In this document: positions 35,114 through 43,510 of the stretch, one piece after another | Numbering within the stretch: position 1 is the first letter of the stretch | How the letters are laid out: the number at the start of each line of letters is the position of its first letter | NCBI RefSeq assembly: GCF_000943565.1 | Contig: NZ_JTDW01000004.1 | Location: 310,001 to 374,000 of the forward strand | Source: Neotamlana sedimentorum | GTDB taxonomy: Bacteria; Bacteroidota; Bacteroidia; Flavobacteriales; Flavobacteriaceae | Direction: 5' to 3' | DNA length: 64,000 nt | Program-made: the position numbers and the translations under genes | Notes under the pieces: generated by a model | Told to the model about the DNA's origin: nothing | The model's input: the letters and a program-made list of their open reading frames with translations, nothing else | Databases searched by the model: none

Positions 35114-37009
35114 TTACCCTTTTAACCAAGCTTTACGTAAAGTTTTTTGAGCTTCGGTAGCATCTGCTTTTTCCATTAAGCCTTCACCTGTTGTATAAGT
35201 TTTAGTAACTTTTGTTTTTATAACAATCTCTTCACCATCTCTAACTAAAACAATTTCAACATCGCTTCCTGGTTTCCAGCTAAATATTTGTTGTAAAATG
35301 GCATTAGCGTTTAGCATTGTTAACGCTGTTCCTCCAACACTTTTAATAATATCGTTTGGCTTAGCTCCATTATCGGCCCAGAAACTATTTTTTTCAACAG
35401 CTTCGGTAAAGAAAATGGTACCATTTTCTGGGTTACCACTTACAATTGGTGCGTTATTCATTAAAATATAATTAGTTTCAACTTTGCCTTCAGCAATTTC
35501 CAAACCTACTTTATTAAAAAATTCGATGTAATTAATTGGTGTATCTCCAACAACATGAGTGTTTAAAAATGCTCCAATACTTGGGTAAGTCATGGCCGTA
35601 ATTTCCTCAATTAACTTATCGTCTTCAAATGGTTTGCTTTTACCATATTTATTCGATAATTCTTTCATTAATGATAAAACACCTCGGTTTCCGTTGCTTG
35701 CTTCTCGCATTAAAATATCAACACACATACCAATTAACGCTCCTTTTTGGTATACGTTAGCATATTGATCTTTATAAGGGTTTTTCAGTACATTTTCACT
35801 CATTATGGTAAAACTCATCGCATCATTATAACGTTCCTTAGATAACTGAATTTTTTCATAAATTTTATTGTAAAAATCTGCTTCACTCACCAAATCTTGA
35901 TCTACCTGAAATAAGGTTGCAAAATATTCGGTAATACCTTCATACATCCATAAATGTTTTGAGAAAGTTGGCTTGTTGTAATCGAAATAATGTACATCTT
36001 CAGAATGCACACTTAATGGCGTTACAATATGAAAAAATTCATGCGAAACCACATCGGTCATACTTTCTGCTAAGGCATCTTCGTCCATAGATTCTGGTAA
36101 AACTACCACAGTAGATGTATGATGCTCTAAGGCACCAAAACCTTTTGCCGAATCCTCTTTCCCTTCAGATAAATACAAGTAAATATCATATCGCGGTGTA
36201 GAATTTATGTCTCCCAAATAAGCTTTTTGGGCTTTCATCATTTTAAAAACCGTTTCTTTTAACGATTTAGCCGAATGTACTTTGTTTGGCGAGTACACAC
36301 TTAAAACAATTTTTATATCGCCTACTTCAAATTCTTCAACTTCTAAATTACCATACATCATTGGGTTATCGGTAATATCGAAATAACGTGGTGCAAAATA
36401 ACTTGTGGTAAGTGATTTACCGTCTTCGCTAGCTTCAGAACTTATAGTTTGTAAAGCCGAAGTACGATTAAAATCGGCAGCAGCCGTAACATCTAATTTA
36501 TATTGACTGTTTTTTAACGAATCAAAATACCCAATAAATCCGTGCAAATTTAACACGTAGTTTTTAGGTTCAATGTTCGTTCCAGAAGGCGAAAAAGGCA
36601 CTTCTTTACCAATACCGCCTACCTTTTCTTGGTCGAAAGTATCGTTAACTAAATAGGTTATTTTGTCTAATTGTGTAGCATTGCTAATCGTCCATGTATT
36701 GGTATCAACTTTTGTTACGGGTAATTCGTTTCCGTTGTAATCAATTGCTTTAAAATCTTCTACATATTTACCAAAATCACTCACCGAGTAAGTTCCTTGT
36801 ACAACACGGGGTAACCTATAAGTTACAGTTTCGGTAACAAAACGTCCTGGATTAATAGTTACAGGCGCTTTATCGTCGCTTACATTGGTTAAATTAATTG
36901 AGGTTTCAATTGGCAACGTAGTAGCTAAATCGGCAGGTGTTTTTGCTCCGCCACAACTTGCTAATACCATACCTGCTGCAATTAAAGCAGGAAAAAATTT
37001 AAAATTCAT
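35114..37009 (-). CDS. M61 family glycyl-aminopeptidase-like lipoprotein with PDZ domain
   Basis: This 631-residue lipoprotein (lipobox LASC, Cys19) has an N-terminal beta domain and a zinc peptidase core. The core carries HEFFH at 323-327 and the third ligand Glu357 in MYEGITEYFA. A C-terminal PDZ-like domain follows (about 520-605, with GAKPNDIIKSVGGTAL). The layout is that of M61 peptidases, which favour N-terminal Gly or Ala substrates. It is probably in the periplasm or at the surface. Confidence 0.9.
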   Translation of the reverse strand: MNFKFFPALIAAGMVLASCGGAKTPADLATTLPIETSINLTNVSDDKAPVTINPGRFVTETVTYRLPRVVQGTYSVSDFGKYVEDFKAIDYNGNELPVTKVDTNTWTISNATQLDKITYLVNDTFDQEKVGGIGKEVPFSPSGTNIEPKNYVLNLHGFIGYFDSLKNSQYKLDVTAAADFNRTSALQTISSEASEDGKSLTTSYFAPRYFDITDNPMMYGNLEVEEFEVGDIKIVLSVYSPNKVHSAKSLKETVFKMMKAQKAYLGDINSTPRYDIYLYLSEGKEDSAKGFGALEHHTSTVVVLPESMDEDALAESMTDVVSHEFFHIVTPLSVHSEDVHYFDYNKPTFSKHLWMYEGITEYFATLFQVDQDLVSEADFYNKIYEKIQLSKERYNDAMSFTIMSENVLKNPYKDQYANVYQKGALIGMCVDILMREASNGNRGVLSLMKELSNKYGKSKPFEDDKLIEEITAMTYPSIGAFLNTHVVGDTPINYIEFFNKVGLEIAEGKVETNYILMNNAPIVSGNPENGTIFFTEAVEKNSFWADNGAKPNDIIKSVGGTALTMLNANAILQQIFSWKPGSDVEIVLVRDGEEIVIKTKVTKTYTTGEGLMEKADATEAQKTLRKAWLKG

Positions 37010-37109
37010 TTATTTAGAGTTTATTTTTTATGTGACGTGCAAAGTACCAATATGTTACTGTTATTCCTCTTAACAATATGTTAAAATGAGAATTCTGTAT
37101 ATTCGCCAC

Positions 37110-38117
37110 ATGCAAACAAACTTGGTAAGTATATTAACCCCTTTTAAAAACACCGATGCCTTTATTGGCGAGTGTATTCAATCCATTATTAGTCAAACTT
37201 ATACCAACTGGGAATTAATAATTATAGACGATCATTCTACCGATAACAGCTATAATATTGTTAACGCTTTCGCGGAAAATGAACCAAGAATTAAATTACT
37301 TAAAAACTCAGGAAATGGCATTATCGATGCCTTGCAACTCGCTTTTAAAACCAGTACTGGTGAATTTATTACTAGAATGGATAGCGATGATATTATGACA
37401 GAAAATAAACTCGAAGTTTTAGTAAATCAGTTGAAAGAGCACGGAAAAAAACACGTAGCCACAGGATTGGTAAAATATTTCTCTGATGCTGGCATAAGCG
37501 ACGGCTACCAACAATATGAAACTTGGATTAACAACCTCACAAAAACCGGAAGCAATTACAACGAAATTTATAAGGAATGTGTTATTGCCTCACCTTGCTG
37601 GATGCTTTATCGAGACGATTTAATTGCTTGTGATGCTTTTAACCCCAATTTATATCCAGAAGATTACGACCTAACATTTAGGTTTTATAAAAATAAATAC
37701 AAATGCATACCAAGTAACCAATTACTGCATTACTGGCGCGATTATAGCTACCGAACTTCGCGAACCCATGAACATTATGCCTTAAACCATTTTATCGATT
37801 TAAAATTAATGCACTTTTTAGACATCGATTATAATCCAAATAAAAATTTAGTGATTTGGGGTGCAGGAAATAAAGGTAAACTTATTGCAAAAACCTTGGT
37901 CGATAAGGATATTCCGTTTACTTGGATTTGCGATAACCCAAACAAAATTGGAAAAGCAATTTATGGTGTTACATTACAACCTTTTATGAATTTAGCTTCG
38001 GTTGAAAATTCGCAAAGTATAGTAACTGTAGCTAATAAAATTGCACAAAAAGAAATCCACAAATACATGGCAACCATAAAAAAGCAACCTGTTATTGATT
38101 ATATTTTCTTTTGTTAA
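37110..38117 (+). CDS. Family 2 glycosyltransferase with C-terminal nucleotide-binding-like domain
   Basis: The N-terminal GT-A domain begins LVSILTPFKNTDAFIGECI and has the DDHSTDNS and RMDSDD (DXD-type) metal-binding motifs and a PEDYDLTFRF segment. The last 80 residues begin NLVIWGAGNKGKLIAKTL, a Rossmann-like G.G..G motif often fused to such transferases. It probably adds a sugar to a surface glycan. The ATG at 37110 puts the first beta strand at the N-terminus; the earlier ATG at 37086 would add eight residues and is possible. Confidence 0.85.
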   Translation: MQTNLVSILTPFKNTDAFIGECIQSIISQTYTNWELIIIDDHSTDNSYNIVNAFAENEPRIKLLKNSGNGIIDALQLAFKTSTGEFITRMDSDDIMTENKLEVLVNQLKEHGKKHVATGLVKYFSDAGISDGYQQYETWINNLTKTGSNYNEIYKECVIASPCWMLYRDDLIACDAFNPNLYPEDYDLTFRFYKNKYKCIPSNQLLHYWRDYSYRTSRTHEHYALNHFIDLKLMHFLDIDYNPNKNLVIWGAGNKGKLIAKTLVDKDIPFTWICDNPNKIGKAIYGVTLQPFMNLASVENSQSIVTVANKIAQKEIHKYMATIKKQPVIDYIFFC

Positions 38118-38165
38118 TAAAATTTGTCGTGTGCATTTTCTATATTTGACAAACAATAAATAGGA

Positions 38166-40091
38166 ATGCAGTTTAAACACCCCGAAATTCTTTACGCTCT
38201 TTTTCTTCTGCTCATCCCTATTATTGTTCATCTTTTTCAGCTTCGAAAGTTTCAAAAAGTAGCGTTTACCAATGTGGCCTTTTTAAAAGAAGCTACACAA
38301 CAAACTCGAAAAAACAAACAATTAAAAAAATGGCTATTGCTTTTAACTAGGTTATTGCTTTTAGCCGCATTAGTACTGGCTTTTGCACAACCATTTATTG
38401 CTAAAACCAATAGTTTTAAAGCCGAAAAAGAAACCGTAATTTATATCGACAATTCCTTTAGCATGCAGGCCAAAGGCCCTAAAGGAGAATTGTTTAAGCG
38501 TGCTATTCAAGACTTAATTACAAATATTCCAGAAGACGAAAACATTTCTATTTTTACAAACAATACGAGCTATAAAAACACGACAATTAAGGCCATAAAA
38601 AACGATTTGTTACAGCTAAATTATTCAGCAAACCCTACAAATCTTAATGCCATTTTATTAAAAGGAAAATCGAATTTTTCTAATAAAAAAAATACACTTA
38701 AAAACTTTCTGATGATTAGCGATTTTCAGAAAAGCAACTTAAATCTTGAAGCCGAAAACGATACACTTACACAATTACATTTAGTAAAACTAGAACCTGT
38801 AAACAGCAATAACATTGCCATTGATAGTGCTTATATTAGTAAAACCACAGCAAATATAATCGAGCTAAAAGTACTTTTAAAAAATAGTGGTATTTCGGTT
38901 GAAAACTTACCGATTTCTTTGTTTAATGGAGATAAACTCATTGCCAAAACATCGGTGTCAATTAACAAAGAAGCCGAAACTACCTTTTCGCTTCCTGCAA
39001 ACCAAATTATTAATGGTAAAATAGAAATTGATGATTCGAATTTAGATTTTGATAATACCTTGTTTTTTAACATCAACAATACTAAAAAAATTAATGTATT
39101 AACAATTAATGGAGCAACAGACAGTTTCTTAAAACGCATTTTTACAAAAGATGAATTTAATTATTCATCTACACCCGAAAACCAACTAAATTACAACAGT
39201 ATTACTGAACAGAATTTAATTGTTTTAAATGAGTTGAATAGTATACCTGTTTCTTTAACCACGACTTTAAAGCAATTTACCAATCAAGGCGGTGCTTTAA
39301 TAGTAATTCCATCAACCAACACAAATATTGATGCATACAATCCTTTTTTAAATGCCTTTCAATTTAATTTTTCAAATTTCATTACTTCCGAAAAACGCAT
39401 AACAACTATAAATTACGGGCATCCACTTTTTAATAATGGTGTTTTCGAAAAACAAGTAAACAACTTTCAATACCCAAAAGTAAATACCTTTTACAAAATA
39501 GCTTCAGCTGGAATAGCTCCTGTTTTACAGTTTGAAGATAAGAGTTTGTTTCTTGGTCAGCGCCAAAACACTTTTGTATTTGCTTCGGCCTTCAATAGTA
39601 AAAATTCAAACTTTAAGAATTCGCCACTTATTGTACCAACGCTTTATAACATTGCGAAACAAAGTTTTAAAATACCTAAACTTTACTACCAAATTGGTAC
39701 AGAAAACACCATTGATGTTGACACAAAATTACAACAGGACGAAGTGCTTACTTTAGTTAATAAAGACATTAACATAATACCAAAACAACAGTATTTTAAC
39801 AATAAAGTTGTGGTAACAACTAACGAAAAGCCTGAAATTTCTGGGATATATAGTATTAACCGAAAAACGGAAACCATAGACCATTTAAGTTTTAATTACA
39901 ACCGTATTGAAAGTGATTTGGTTTACAGTAATTTACCAACCCTAAAACATATAAATTACAGCAATTCAATTAACAGCATTTTTGATACCATAAAAAGTAA
40001 CACAAATGTTAATGCGCTATGGAAATGGTTTATTATTTTTGCCCTAGTATTATTACTAATTGAAATGCTCATATTAAAATACTTTAAATGA
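38166..40091 (+). CDS. BatA/VWA-like membrane protein
   Basis: This 641-residue protein starts with the BatA N-terminal signature (FKHPEILYALFLLLIPIIVHLFQLRK), giving helix 1 and helix 2 (about 57-78). A von Willebrand A-like extracytoplasmic domain follows, opening with IYIDNSFSMQAKG (D.S.S type), and one C-terminal helix (about 617-637) closes the protein. BatA-type proteins are frequent in Bacteroidota, sometimes linked with aerotolerance or MoxR ATPases; no MoxR is nearby. Its stop overlaps the next start by 4 bp (ATGA), which signals translational coupling. Confidence 0.85.
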   Translation: MQFKHPEILYALFLLLIPIIVHLFQLRKFQKVAFTNVAFLKEATQQTRKNKQLKKWLLLLTRLLLLAALVLAFAQPFIAKTNSFKAEKETVIYIDNSFSMQAKGPKGELFKRAIQDLITNIPEDENISIFTNNTSYKNTTIKAIKNDLLQLNYSANPTNLNAILLKGKSNFSNKKNTLKNFLMISDFQKSNLNLEAENDTLTQLHLVKLEPVNSNNIAIDSAYISKTTANIIELKVLLKNSGISVENLPISLFNGDKLIAKTSVSINKEAETTFSLPANQIINGKIEIDDSNLDFDNTLFFNINNTKKINVLTINGATDSFLKRIFTKDEFNYSSTPENQLNYNSITEQNLIVLNELNSIPVSLTTTLKQFTNQGGALIVIPSTNTNIDAYNPFLNAFQFNFSNFITSEKRITTINYGHPLFNNGVFEKQVNNFQYPKVNTFYKIASAGIAPVLQFEDKSLFLGQRQNTFVFASAFNSKNSNFKNSPLIVPTLYNIAKQSFKIPKLYYQIGTENTIDVDTKLQQDEVLTLVNKDINIIPKQQYFNNKVVVTTNEKPEISGIYSINRKTETIDHLSFNYNRIESDLVYSNLPTLKHINYSNSINSIFDTIKSNTNVNALWKWFIIFALVLLLIEMLILKYFK

Positions 40092-41341
40092 ACATACTTG
40101 TAAAATCTGCTACAATATTAGATTCTAAGAGTGATTTCCATAACACCACTCAAGATATTTTAATTGAAAATGGTATGATTACCCAAATTAATTCATCTAT
40201 TGAAAACCCGAAGAATTATAAAGAAATTTCTTTAAAAAACCTTCATGTATCGCGCGGTTGGTTCGATAGCAGCGTTAGTTTTGGAGAACCTGGTTACGAA
40301 GAACGCGAAACTATTGCAAACGGATTAAAAACTGCGGCATCATCTGGGTTTACAAGTATTGCTTTAAATGCAAATTCAAATCCGGTAATCGATTCTAATG
40401 CCGATATCACTTTTATAAATGCTAAGTCTGCCAACAACATTGTAAATTTATTGCCAATTGGAGCACTTACCGTAAAAAGTGACGGCGAGGATTTAGCCGA
40501 ACTTTACGATATGCATTCGGCAGGAGCCATAGCCTTTTACGATTATAAAAAACCAATTAAAAACCCGAATCTAGTTAAAATTGCACTACAATATGCTAGT
40601 AATTTTGGCGGACTGGTTTGTTCTTTTCCGTTTGAGCGTAAAATTGCTGGTTTAGGGGTTATGAACGAGCATATAACAAGTACAAAATTAGGCTTAAAAG
40701 GTATTCCCGCTTTAGCAGAAGAATTACAAGTGGCTCGCGATTTATTTTTATTAGAATATACAGGAGGGAAATTACACATTCCAACAATTTCTACGGCAAA
40801 ATCAGTAGCCTTAATTCGTGAAGCAAAACAGAAAAAATTAGATGTTACATGTAGTGTAGCCATACATAATTTATATTTTACAGATGATGTTTTAACAGAT
40901 TTTGACACTAATTATAAAGTGATGCCACCGTTACGTATTCAAAGCGATATTGATGCTTTAATTGAAGGCGTAAAAGATGGCACAGTCGATTTTGTTACAA
41001 GCGACCACACCCCTATAGATATTGAACAAAAGAAAATAGAATTTGACCACGCCGCATACGGGACCATTGGTTTAGAAAGTACTTTTGGCACCTTACAATG
41101 TATTTTTACACTTAAAAAAACGATAGAACTGCTTACTAAAAACACCATGCGTTTTGGCTTAAAAAGTATGCCTATTGCCATTGGTGAACAGGCAAATTTA
41201 ACCCTATTTAATCCTGACGAAAAGTACCGTTTTACCAAAAGTAATATTGTTTCCACCTCGAAAAATGCCATTTTTGAAAACGAAACTTTAAAAGGAAAAG
41301 TATACGGTATTATCGCTAATAATCAATCACACTTAAATTAA
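40088..41341 (+). CDS. Dihydroorotase homologue lacking the HxH zinc site
   Basis: This 417-residue amidohydrolase-fold protein follows class I dihydroorotase throughout (EPGYEERETI, NYKVMPPLR, TSDHTP). The zinc-binding D.HVHLREPG motif is replaced by DSSVSFGEPG, so the two metal His are Ser62 and Ser64 and the substrate Arg is Gly66. The downstream LHI.H.ST motif reads LHIPTIST. It is therefore probably not a working dihydroorotase. Inactive homologues elsewhere support aspartate carbamoyltransferase assembly, which is one possible role. It is translationally coupled to the BatA-like gene. Confidence 0.85.
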   Translation: MNILVKSATILDSKSDFHNTTQDILIENGMITQINSSIENPKNYKEISLKNLHVSRGWFDSSVSFGEPGYEERETIANGLKTAASSGFTSIALNANSNPVIDSNADITFINAKSANNIVNLLPIGALTVKSDGEDLAELYDMHSAGAIAFYDYKKPIKNPNLVKIALQYASNFGGLVCSFPFERKIAGLGVMNEHITSTKLGLKGIPALAEELQVARDLFLLEYTGGKLHIPTISTAKSVALIREAKQKKLDVTCSVAIHNLYFTDDVLTDFDTNYKVMPPLRIQSDIDALIEGVKDGTVDFVTSDHTPIDIEQKKIEFDHAAYGTIGLESTFGTLQCIFTLKKTIELLTKNTMRFGLKSMPIAIGEQANLTLFNPDEKYRFTKSNIVSTSKNAIFENETLKGKVYGIIANNQSHLN

Positions 41342-41347
41342 AATTAA

Positions 41348-41677
41348 TTGACAAATCAAGATATTCAAGAAGGCAAAACACTAGGTATTGTTGCTTATTT
41401 AACCTTTATTGGGCTTATTTATTCTATTTTTAAAAATATAGATAAAAAGAATCCGTTTATAGCGTTTCATTGCCGACAAATGCTAGGCTTAATTTTAATG
41501 CTAATTTTCTCCAACATTACCGAAAAATATGTGAATAGCTGGTTAGGAACGGTCTGCTGGTATATAACTTTTGCCTGCTGGATTTACAGCTTAATTATTG
41601 CTAGTAAAGGCGAAACAAAATTAATACCTTATTTAGGCAAACTATTTCAAGATTGGTTTGCTAACATTGGAAAATAA
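41348..41677 (+). CDS. Small DUF4870-like membrane protein
   Basis: This 109-residue protein has about three hydrophobic helices and the DUF4870-like pattern GIVAYLTFIGLI, then NPFIAFHCRQMLGL. Function is unknown. The start is a TTG only 6 bp after the dihydroorotase homologue, with the esterase gene 3 bp downstream, so it belongs to the same transcript. Confidence 0.78.
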   Translation: MTNQDIQEGKTLGIVAYLTFIGLIYSIFKNIDKKNPFIAFHCRQMLGLILMLIFSNITEKYVNSWLGTVCWYITFACWIYSLIIASKGETKLIPYLGKLFQDWFANIGK

Positions 41678-41680
41678 AAC

Positions 41681-42334
41681 ATGAATACATCTCTCCCACT
41701 TTATCACATTACAAGACCATCAAGTTTAAAAGAAAACGCGCCTTTATTAATCATGTTTCATGGTTACGGAAGCGATGAAAACGATTTGTTCTCTTTTGCA
41801 ACAGAATTGCCAGAAGAATTGTTTATTATTTCGGTACGAGCACCTTACCCAATGCAACCTTATGGTAATGCTTGGTATGCTATAAATTTTGATGCTGAAA
41901 AAGGAAAATGGAGCGATAACCAACAAGCCATACAATCGCGTGACTTAATTGCCAATTTTATTGATAAAGCGGTTGAAACATATCCTGTTAATAAAAACAA
42001 CGTCACACTTTTAGGTTTTAGCCAAGGCTGTATTTTAAGTTTCGCTGTAGCTTTAACTTATCCTGAAAAAGTAAAAAACGTTATTGGTTTAAGTGGTTAT
42101 ATAAACAAAGATATTTTACCTGAAGATATAGAAACTAAAGATTATAGTAATTTAGATGTTTACACCTCTCATGGTAGCGTAGATCAAGTTATTCCTGTTA
42201 CTTGGGCACAACAAACACCACCGTTTTTAACGTATTTAAAAATAAAACATAAATACAACGAATTTCCTGTTGGACATGGCGTTGCGCCACAAAACTTTTT
42301 TGAGTTTAAAGAATGGTTAAAATCTAGGATTTAA
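41681..42334 (+). CDS. Alpha/beta hydrolase (phospholipase/carboxylesterase family)
   Basis: This 217-residue cytoplasmic hydrolase has the nucleophile elbow GFSQG, the oxyanion region MFHGYGSDENDLF, an Asp in HGSVDQVIPV and a His in PVGHGVAP, giving a full Ser-Asp-His triad. It is similar to the acyl-protein thioesterase/carboxylesterase (Abhydrolase_2) family. The substrate is not known. It is last in the BatA-like, dihydroorotase-like, DUF4870-like series and convergent with bshA. Confidence 0.9.
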   Translation: MNTSLPLYHITRPSSLKENAPLLIMFHGYGSDENDLFSFATELPEELFIISVRAPYPMQPYGNAWYAINFDAEKGKWSDNQQAIQSRDLIANFIDKAVETYPVNKNNVTLLGFSQGCILSFAVALTYPEKVKNVIGLSGYINKDILPEDIETKDYSNLDVYTSHGSVDQVIPVTWAQQTPPFLTYLKIKHKYNEFPVGHGVAPQNFFEFKEWLKSRI

Positions 42335-42338
42335 TTAC

Positions 42339-43475
42339 TTATAAAACCAAACACTTCGTTAAAGTGTCTTCGTAAATAGCTTCGTATTGCGGTACAATAG
42401 CATGTAAATCGAACTTTATAGCTTCAGCTCTAGCGTTTGCTTTAAAAGTTTCTAGGCGTTTTTCATCTTTTAAAATGTAAAGCGCATTTTTTGTCATATC
42501 ATCAACATCGCCAACATCACTTAAAAAACCAGTTACTCCTTGTTTGTTTACTTCAGAAATTCCGCCAGCATTACTAGAAATTACAGGCACACTAGAACTC
42601 ATAGCTTCTAAAGCCGCTAGACCAAAACTTTCTGCTTCCGATGGCAACAGGAATAAATCACTATAACATAAAATCTTATCGATTTCATTACTTTTTCCTA
42701 GAAATGCTACTTTATCATAAATTCCCAATTCGTTACAACGCTGTTCAACCTTTTCGCGTTCTGGCCCTTCGCCAACTAACATTAATTTTGCAGGTATTTC
42801 CTTTTGAATGTTATAAAAAACCGAAATAACATCTTGTACACGTTTTACCGGACGTAAATTACTGATGTGTGTAATAATGCGTTCTTCTGGTTTTGCCATC
42901 ATACTACGCTGGCAATCTGTAAAATGATCACCATATTTTTCTAAATCGATAAAATTAGGCACTACGCTAATGTGTCGTTTTATGTCGAATAACCTTAGCG
43001 TGTCGTTTTTTAAACTTTCTGAAACAGCCGTAACGGCATCAGATTTGTTAATGCTAAAAGTAACTGCTGGTTTATAAAATGGATGATTTCCTACCAACGT
43101 AATATCAGTACCATGAAGCGTAGTTACAATAGGAACAAAAATACCTTCTTCGCGAAGCATTTTTTTCGCCATATAAGCAGCATAAGCATGCGGAATTGCA
43201 TAATGAACATGAAGTATATCAATTTTATAAAGTTTTACCATATCTACCAATTTACTCGATAAAGCCAACTCGTATGGTTGATAATGAAATAATGGATATT
43301 CTGGAACATTTACCTCATGATAATGCACATTATTACTAATTAATTCTAACCTTACAGGTTGATTATATGTTATAAAATGTACTTCATGGCCACGTTTAGA
43401 AAGTTCTAATCCTAACTCTGTTGCCACAACACCACTACCGCCAAATGTTGGGTAGCACACTATTCCTATTTTCAT
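42339..43475 (-). CDS. bshA: N-acetyl-alpha-D-glucosaminyl L-malate synthase (bacillithiol)
   Basis: This 378-residue GT4 glycosyltransferase catalyses the first step of bacillithiol synthesis, joining UDP-GlcNAc to L-malate. BshA-specific features are seen: [20 protein letters not shown] at the N-terminus, the HVHYAIPHA region, [21 protein letters not shown] and the GT4 [15 protein letters not shown] motif. BshB and BshC are not in the window, which is usual as these genes are scattered. Confidence 0.95.
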   Translation of the reverse strand: MKIGIVCYPTFGGSGVVATELGLELSKRGHEVHFITYNQPVRLELISNNVHYHEVNVPEYPLFHYQPYELALSSKLVDMVKLYKIDILHVHYAIPHAYAAYMAKKMLREEGIFVPIVTTLHGTDITLVGNHPFYKPAVTFSINKSDAVTAVSESLKNDTLRLFDIKRHISVVPNFIDLEKYGDHFTDCQRSMMAKPEERIITHISNLRPVKRVQDVISVFYNIQKEIPAKLMLVGEGPEREKVEQRCNELGIYDKVAFLGKSNEIDKILCYSDLFLLPSEAESFGLAALEAMSSSVPVISSNAGGISEVNKQGVTGFLSDVGDVDDMTKNALYILKDEKRLETFKANARAEAIKFDLHAIVPQYEAIYEDTLTKCLVL

Positions 43476-43510
43476 CTTCTAAATTTTATATACTAAAAAC
43501 AGCTTAGTTT

